Shown here: in pieces, positions 6,347-9,200 of the stretch | How positions within the stretch are numbered: the stretch's first letter is position 1 | How the letters are laid out: each line of letters opens with the position of its first letter | DNA from: Lachnospiraceae bacterium UBA7199 | Lineage (GTDB): Bacteria; Bacillota; Clostridia; Lachnospirales; Lachnospiraceae | Direction of reading: 5' to 3' | Assembly: GCA_002490775.1 (NCBI GenBank) | Contig: DKUR01000117.1 | Coordinates: 1 to 9,200, forward strand | DNA length: 9,200 bases | Translations under genes and position numbers: made by a program | Notes under the pieces: generated by a model | What the model saw: only the letters and a program-made list of their open reading frames with translations | Told to the model about the DNA's origin: nothing | The model's database searches: none

Positions 6347-6355
6347 TGATATAAT
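6347..6355 (+). promoter_or_regulatory. Extended -10 promoter of ppdK
   Basis: TG-A-TATAAT (6347-6355) is a perfect extended -10 element. No good -35 box is found at 16-18 bases, as is common with extended -10 promoters. The predicted start near 6362 gives a leader of about 100 bases. Confidence 0.65.
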
Positions 6356-6376
6356 AATTGCAGTTTTGGATAGTAA

Positions 6377-6432
6377 GACAAATGATAAAACGGAAAGCAC
6401 GTAAAGCGTACTTTCTATTTTGTCGTTTATCA
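6377..6432 (+). other. Structured 5' leader of ppdK, possible cis-regulatory RNA
   Basis: An inner hairpin pairs GAAAG (6393-6397) with CTTTC (6411-6415) and ACG (6399-6401) with CGT (6407-6409), with one mismatch and a 5-base loop. Two outer helices compete. GACAAA (6377-6382) pairs with TTTGTC (6419-6424), while the next bases, TGATAAA(A)CG (6383-6392), pair with CGTTTATCA (6424-6432) with one bulge. The two outer helices cross, so they are either alternative folds or a pseudoknot. The element ends 15 bases before the GGGAG site at 6448-6452. I match it to no known riboswitch class. No T-run follows, so transcription termination is not the obvious mechanism. Confidence 0.4.
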
Positions 6433-6460
6433 ATTAAAAAACAAAAAGGGAGAGAAGTGT

Positions 6461-9079
6461 ATGGTGAAATGGGTTTATTCATTTGAAGAGGGAAGTGCCG
6501 ACATGCGGAACCTTTTAGGAGGAAAAGGCGCAAATTTAGCTGAAATGACTAATCTTGGTCTGCCGATTCCTCAGGGCTTTACGGTGACAACGGAAGCATG
6601 TACGGACTATTATGCAAAAGGAAAACAGATTTCTGATGAGATCAAAGAGCAGATTTTTACAGCATTATCTCAATTGGAGGAAAAGCAGGGAAAGAAATTT
6701 GGAGATACTGACAACCCGCTTTTGGTATCTGTCCGCTCTGGCGCAAGGGCATCTATGCCTGGTATGATGGATACAATTTTAAATCTGGGGCTGAATGATG
6801 TTGCTGTGGAAGGATTTGCAGAAAGGACAGGCAATCCCCGGTTTGCTTATGACTCTTATCGAAGATTTATTCAAATGTTTTCTGATGTGGTTATGGAGAT
6901 CCCCAAGTCTTTCTTTGAAAGAATTCTGGATGAACTAAAAGCGGCAAAGGGCGCAAAATATGATACTGACTTAACTGCAGAGGATTTAAGAGAGGTCATC
7001 AGCAGATTTAAAGCAGTTTATAAGGATAAAATGGGAGAGGATTTTCCTCAGGATCCCAAGATACAGTTGATGGAGGCGGTAAAAGCAGTATTCCGTTCCT
7101 GGGATAATGAGAGAGCTATTGTATATAGAAGAATGAATGATATTCCTGGTGACTGGGGAACAGCAGTCAATGTACAGGCTATGGTATTTGGTAATATGGG
7201 AAATACCTCTGGCACTGGTGTTGCATTTACCCGTAATCCTTCTACAGGAGCAAAAGGAATTTATGGTGAATACCTGATCAATGCCCAGGGCGAGGACGTG
7301 GTTGCAGGTATCAGAACGCCTCAGCCGATTACCAAACTGGAAGAAGATCTGCCTGAATGCTATGCACAGTTTATTGAAATAGCAAACCGTCTGGAAAACC
7401 ATTACCGTGATATGCAGGATATGGAATTTACCATTGAAAACGGAAAGCTGTTTTTCCTTCAGACTAGAAATGGCAAACGTACTGCACAGGCAGCATTACA
7501 GATTGCATGTGATTTGGTAGATGAAGGCAAAATTACCCCGGAGGAAGCAGTACTTCGTATCGAAGCAAAATCCTTAGACCAGCTTCTGCATCCTACTTTT
7601 GATCCTGAGGCACTTAAGAGCGGCGAAGTAATTGGACAGGCGCTTCCTGCATCTCCTGGTGCAGCAGCAGGTAAGGTTTACTTTACTGCACAGGAAGCAA
7701 AGGATGCCCATGAAAAAGGCGAAAGAGTTATTTTAGTACGTTTGGAGACTTCTCCTGAGGATATTGAAGGTATGCATGCCGCAGAAGGAATTTTAACAGT
7801 GCGTGGCGGCATGACTTCTCATGCTGCGGTAGTAGCACGTGGTATGGGTACCTGTTGTGTATCCGGCTGCGGTGATATTTCTATTAATGAAGAAGAGAAA
7901 GAATTTGCATTAGGCGGCCATGTATATCATGAAGGAGATTATATTTCTCTGGATGGTTCTACCGGCAAGATCTATGATGGCGATATTAAGACACAGGAAG
8001 CTTCCATCAGCGGCAACTTTGGAAGAATTATGGGATGGGCAGATTCCTTCCGTAAATTAAAAGTACGCACCAACGCAGATACCCCGGCAGATGCTGCTAA
8101 CGCAATTAAGTATGGTGCAGAGGGGATTGGACTGTGTCGTACAGAGCATATGTTCTTTGAACCTGACAGGATTCCAAAGATCAGGCAAATGATTCTGTCG
8201 AGAACAGTGCAGGAAAGAGAAAAAGCATTAAATGCTTTGATTCCTTATCAGAAGGGTGATTTTAAGGCACTCTATGAAGTAATGGAAGGAAGGCCGGTTA
8301 CAATCCGTTTCCTTGATCCGCCGCTTCATGAGTTTGTTCCTACGGAACAGGAAGATATTGATGATCTGGCTGTTAATATGATGATGACTGCAGAGCAGGT
8401 GCAGGAGGTGTGTGATTCCCTTCATGAATTTAATCCAATGATGGGACATAGAGGATGCCGGCTGGCAGTAACTTATCCTGAAATTGCAAGGATGCAGACA
8501 CGTGCAGTAATGGAAGCAGCTATTGAAGTAAAGAGTGAAAAAGGATTTGACGTGGTTCCAGAAATCATGATTCCACTGGTTGGAGAGAAAAAGGAGCTAA
8601 AATATGTGAAGGATATTGTAGTAGAGACTGCTGAGCAGGTGAAAAAGGAAAAGAATTCAGATATCCAGTATCATATTGGAACGATGATTGAGATTCCAAG
8701 AGCAGCACTCTTGGCAGATGAGATCGCAGAAGAAGCTGAATTTTTCTCCTTTGGAACAAATGATTTGACGCAGATGACTTTCGGATTCTCCAGGGATGAC
8801 TCCGGCAAGTTCTTAGGTGATTATTATAAGAAGAAAATTTACGAATCTGATCCTTTTGCACGCTTGGATCAGAACGGTGTAGGACAGTTGGTACAGATGG
8901 CGGCCGAAAAGGGAAGAAAGACCAGGCCCGACATCAAGCTTGGTATTTGTGGTGAACATGGCGGAGATCCTTCTTCCGTAGAATTCTGCCATAAGGTTGG
9001 GCTTACTTATGTATCCTGCTCGCCATTCAGAGTGCCTATTGCTCGTTTGGCTGCTGCACAGGCGGCTATTTCTAATTGA
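6461..9079 (+). CDS. ppdK: Pyruvate, phosphate dikinase
   Basis: The 872-residue cytoplasmic enzyme interconverts pyruvate, ATP and phosphate with phosphoenolpyruvate, AMP and pyrophosphate. In anaerobes it can run glycolytically, saving energy through pyrophosphate, or toward gluconeogenesis. The length matches the clostridial enzyme. Domains run in order: ATP-grasp nucleotide-binding domain (about 1-340; K22 in GGKGANL, R92 in VRSGA, E322 and R336 in the LFFLQTRNGKRT region); the swivelling phospho-histidine domain (about 390-505) with GGMTSHAAVVARGMG, where H454 is the phosphate carrier and T452 is the position phosphorylated by PPDK regulatory proteins in plants; and the C-terminal PEP/pyruvate barrel (about 530-872) with R560 (LCRTEHMFF), R616 (RFLDPPLHEF), E744 (IEIPR), N767 (GTNDLTQ) and C830 (GICGEHGG). 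Nothing essential is missing. ATG 6461 has GGGAG 8 bases upstream. The gene has its own promoter, a structured leader and a strong terminator, so it is probably monocistronic. No regulatory-protein gene is adjacent within the window. Confidence 0.98.
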   Translation: MVKWVYSFEEGSADMRNLLGGKGANLAEMTNLGLPIPQGFTVTTEACTDYYAKGKQISDEIKEQIFTALSQLEEKQGKKFGDTDNPLLVSVRSGARASMPGMMDTILNLGLNDVAVEGFAERTGNPRFAYDSYRRFIQMFSDVVMEIPKSFFERILDELKAAKGAKYDTDLTAEDLREVISRFKAVYKDKMGEDFPQDPKIQLMEAVKAVFRSWDNERAIVYRRMNDIPGDWGTAVNVQAMVFGNMGNTSGTGVAFTRNPSTGAKGIYGEYLINAQGEDVVAGIRTPQPITKLEEDLPECYAQFIEIANRLENHYRDMQDMEFTIENGKLFFLQTRNGKRTAQAALQIACDLVDEGKITPEEAVLRIEAKSLDQLLHPTFDPEALKSGEVIGQALPASPGAAAGKVYFTAQEAKDAHEKGERVILVRLETSPEDIEGMHAAEGILTVRGGMTSHAAVVARGMGTCCVSGCGDISINEEEKEFALGGHVYHEGDYISLDGSTGKIYDGDIKTQEASISGNFGRIMGWADSFRKLKVRTNADTPADAANAIKYGAEGIGLCRTEHMFFEPDRIPKIRQMILSRTVQEREKALNALIPYQKGDFKALYEVMEGRPVTIRFLDPPLHEFVPTEQEDIDDLAVNMMMTAEQVQEVCDSLHEFNPMMGHRGCRLAVTYPEIARMQTRAVMEAAIEVKSEKGFDVVPEIMIPLVGEKKELKYVKDIVVETAEQVKKEKNSDIQYHIGTMIEIPRAALLADEIAEEAEFFSFGTNDLTQMTFGFSRDDSGKFLGDYYKKKIYESDPFARLDQNGVGQLVQMAAEKGRKTRPDIKLGICGEHGGDPSSVEFCHKVGLTYVSCSPFRVPIARLAAAQAAISN

Positions 9080-9099
9080 TGCCATAGGATTTTTTGTTG

Positions 9100-9135
9100 T
9101 CGCAGGGCAAAGAAATTTATCCTGTGAAGGGCAAA
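9100..9135 (+). repeat. Short direct repeat and hairpin in the ppdK 3' untranslated region
   Basis: AGGGCAAA occurs twice (9104-9111 and 9128-9135). The first copy overlaps a 7-base-pair stem of TCGCAGG (9100-9106) with CCTGTGA (9121-9127) and a 14-base loop. No coding potential is seen between the ppdK stop and the terminator. These short matches could be chance. Confidence 0.3.
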
Positions 9136-9156
9136 CTAATCTAGCCCCCGACATAG

Positions 9157-9197
9157 AAAAATAAGACCTTGTATCGAAAGATGCAGGTCTTATTTTT
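9157..9197 (+). terminator. Strong intrinsic terminator of ppdK, probably bidirectional
   Basis: Twelve perfect pairs (AAAAATAAGACC at 9157-9168 with GGTCTTATTTTT at 9186-9197), one bulged T and six more pairs (TGTATC with GATGCA, one G-U) close a GAAA tetraloop. The A-run on one side and the T-run on the other let it work on both strands, which hints at a convergent gene just beyond the window. Confidence 0.9.
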
Positions 9198-9200
9198 GTT

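Noticed and set aside
6391..6415. ppdK leader hairpin as part of a c-di-GMP (GEMM) riboswitch
   Set aside because: The GCACG...AAAGCG bases only superficially resemble the GEMM conserved bases. The tetraloop/receptor elements and second helix are absent.
1..9200. CRISPR arrays, insertion sequences or phage modules
   Set aside because: No regularly spaced repeats, transposase, integrase or structural genes are present on either strand.

Overview
The window looks like a chromosomal segment of a low-to-moderate GC Firmicute, most likely a gut Clostridium of the Lachnospiraceae type. This is inferred from the protein families (a Firmicute-style YbiT/YkpA ABC-F ATPase and a clostridial pyruvate, phosphate dikinase), the strong GGAG-type ribosome binding sites and the TATAAT-like promoters. 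It is mostly housekeeping or metabolic sequence. No CRISPR array, transposase, integrase or phage gene is visible.

Layout. Positions 1-296 carry the 3' end of an AT-rich plus-strand gene of unknown function that is cut by the window edge. Next comes a minus-strand tRNA-Glu(CTC) at 365-436, with its own promoter and a well-formed intrinsic terminator. A two-gene minus-strand operon follows, transcribed from about 3895 down to 497. It encodes an ABC-F translation-factor-type ATPase, then 19 bases later a two-domain protein that joins a PHP phosphoesterase to a Cof-type HAD phosphatase. The ABC-F promoter overlaps a perfect 19-base palindrome that looks like a repressor operator.

From the divergent intergenic region (3834-4057) a plus-strand unit reads right. 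It encodes an MFS transporter resembling the SLC45/sucrose-transporter branch, followed by a membrane-anchored glycerophosphodiester phosphodiesterase. A 190-base gap (6271-6460) holds a weak AT-rich terminator, an extended -10 promoter and a structured leader. These precede ppdK, a full-length 872-residue pyruvate, phosphate dikinase with all catalytic residues seen. The window ends with a strong, probably bidirectional intrinsic terminator.

How the genes relate. ppdK interconverts pyruvate and phosphoenolpyruvate. The MFS and GDPD genes plausibly serve uptake and lipid or glycerophosphodiester turnover, but no shared pathway is proved. The items most worth a second look are the PHP-HAD fusion, the palindrome on the ABC-F promoter and the ppdK leader, which can adopt two crossing pairings. 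I found no clearly new defence or mobile system.
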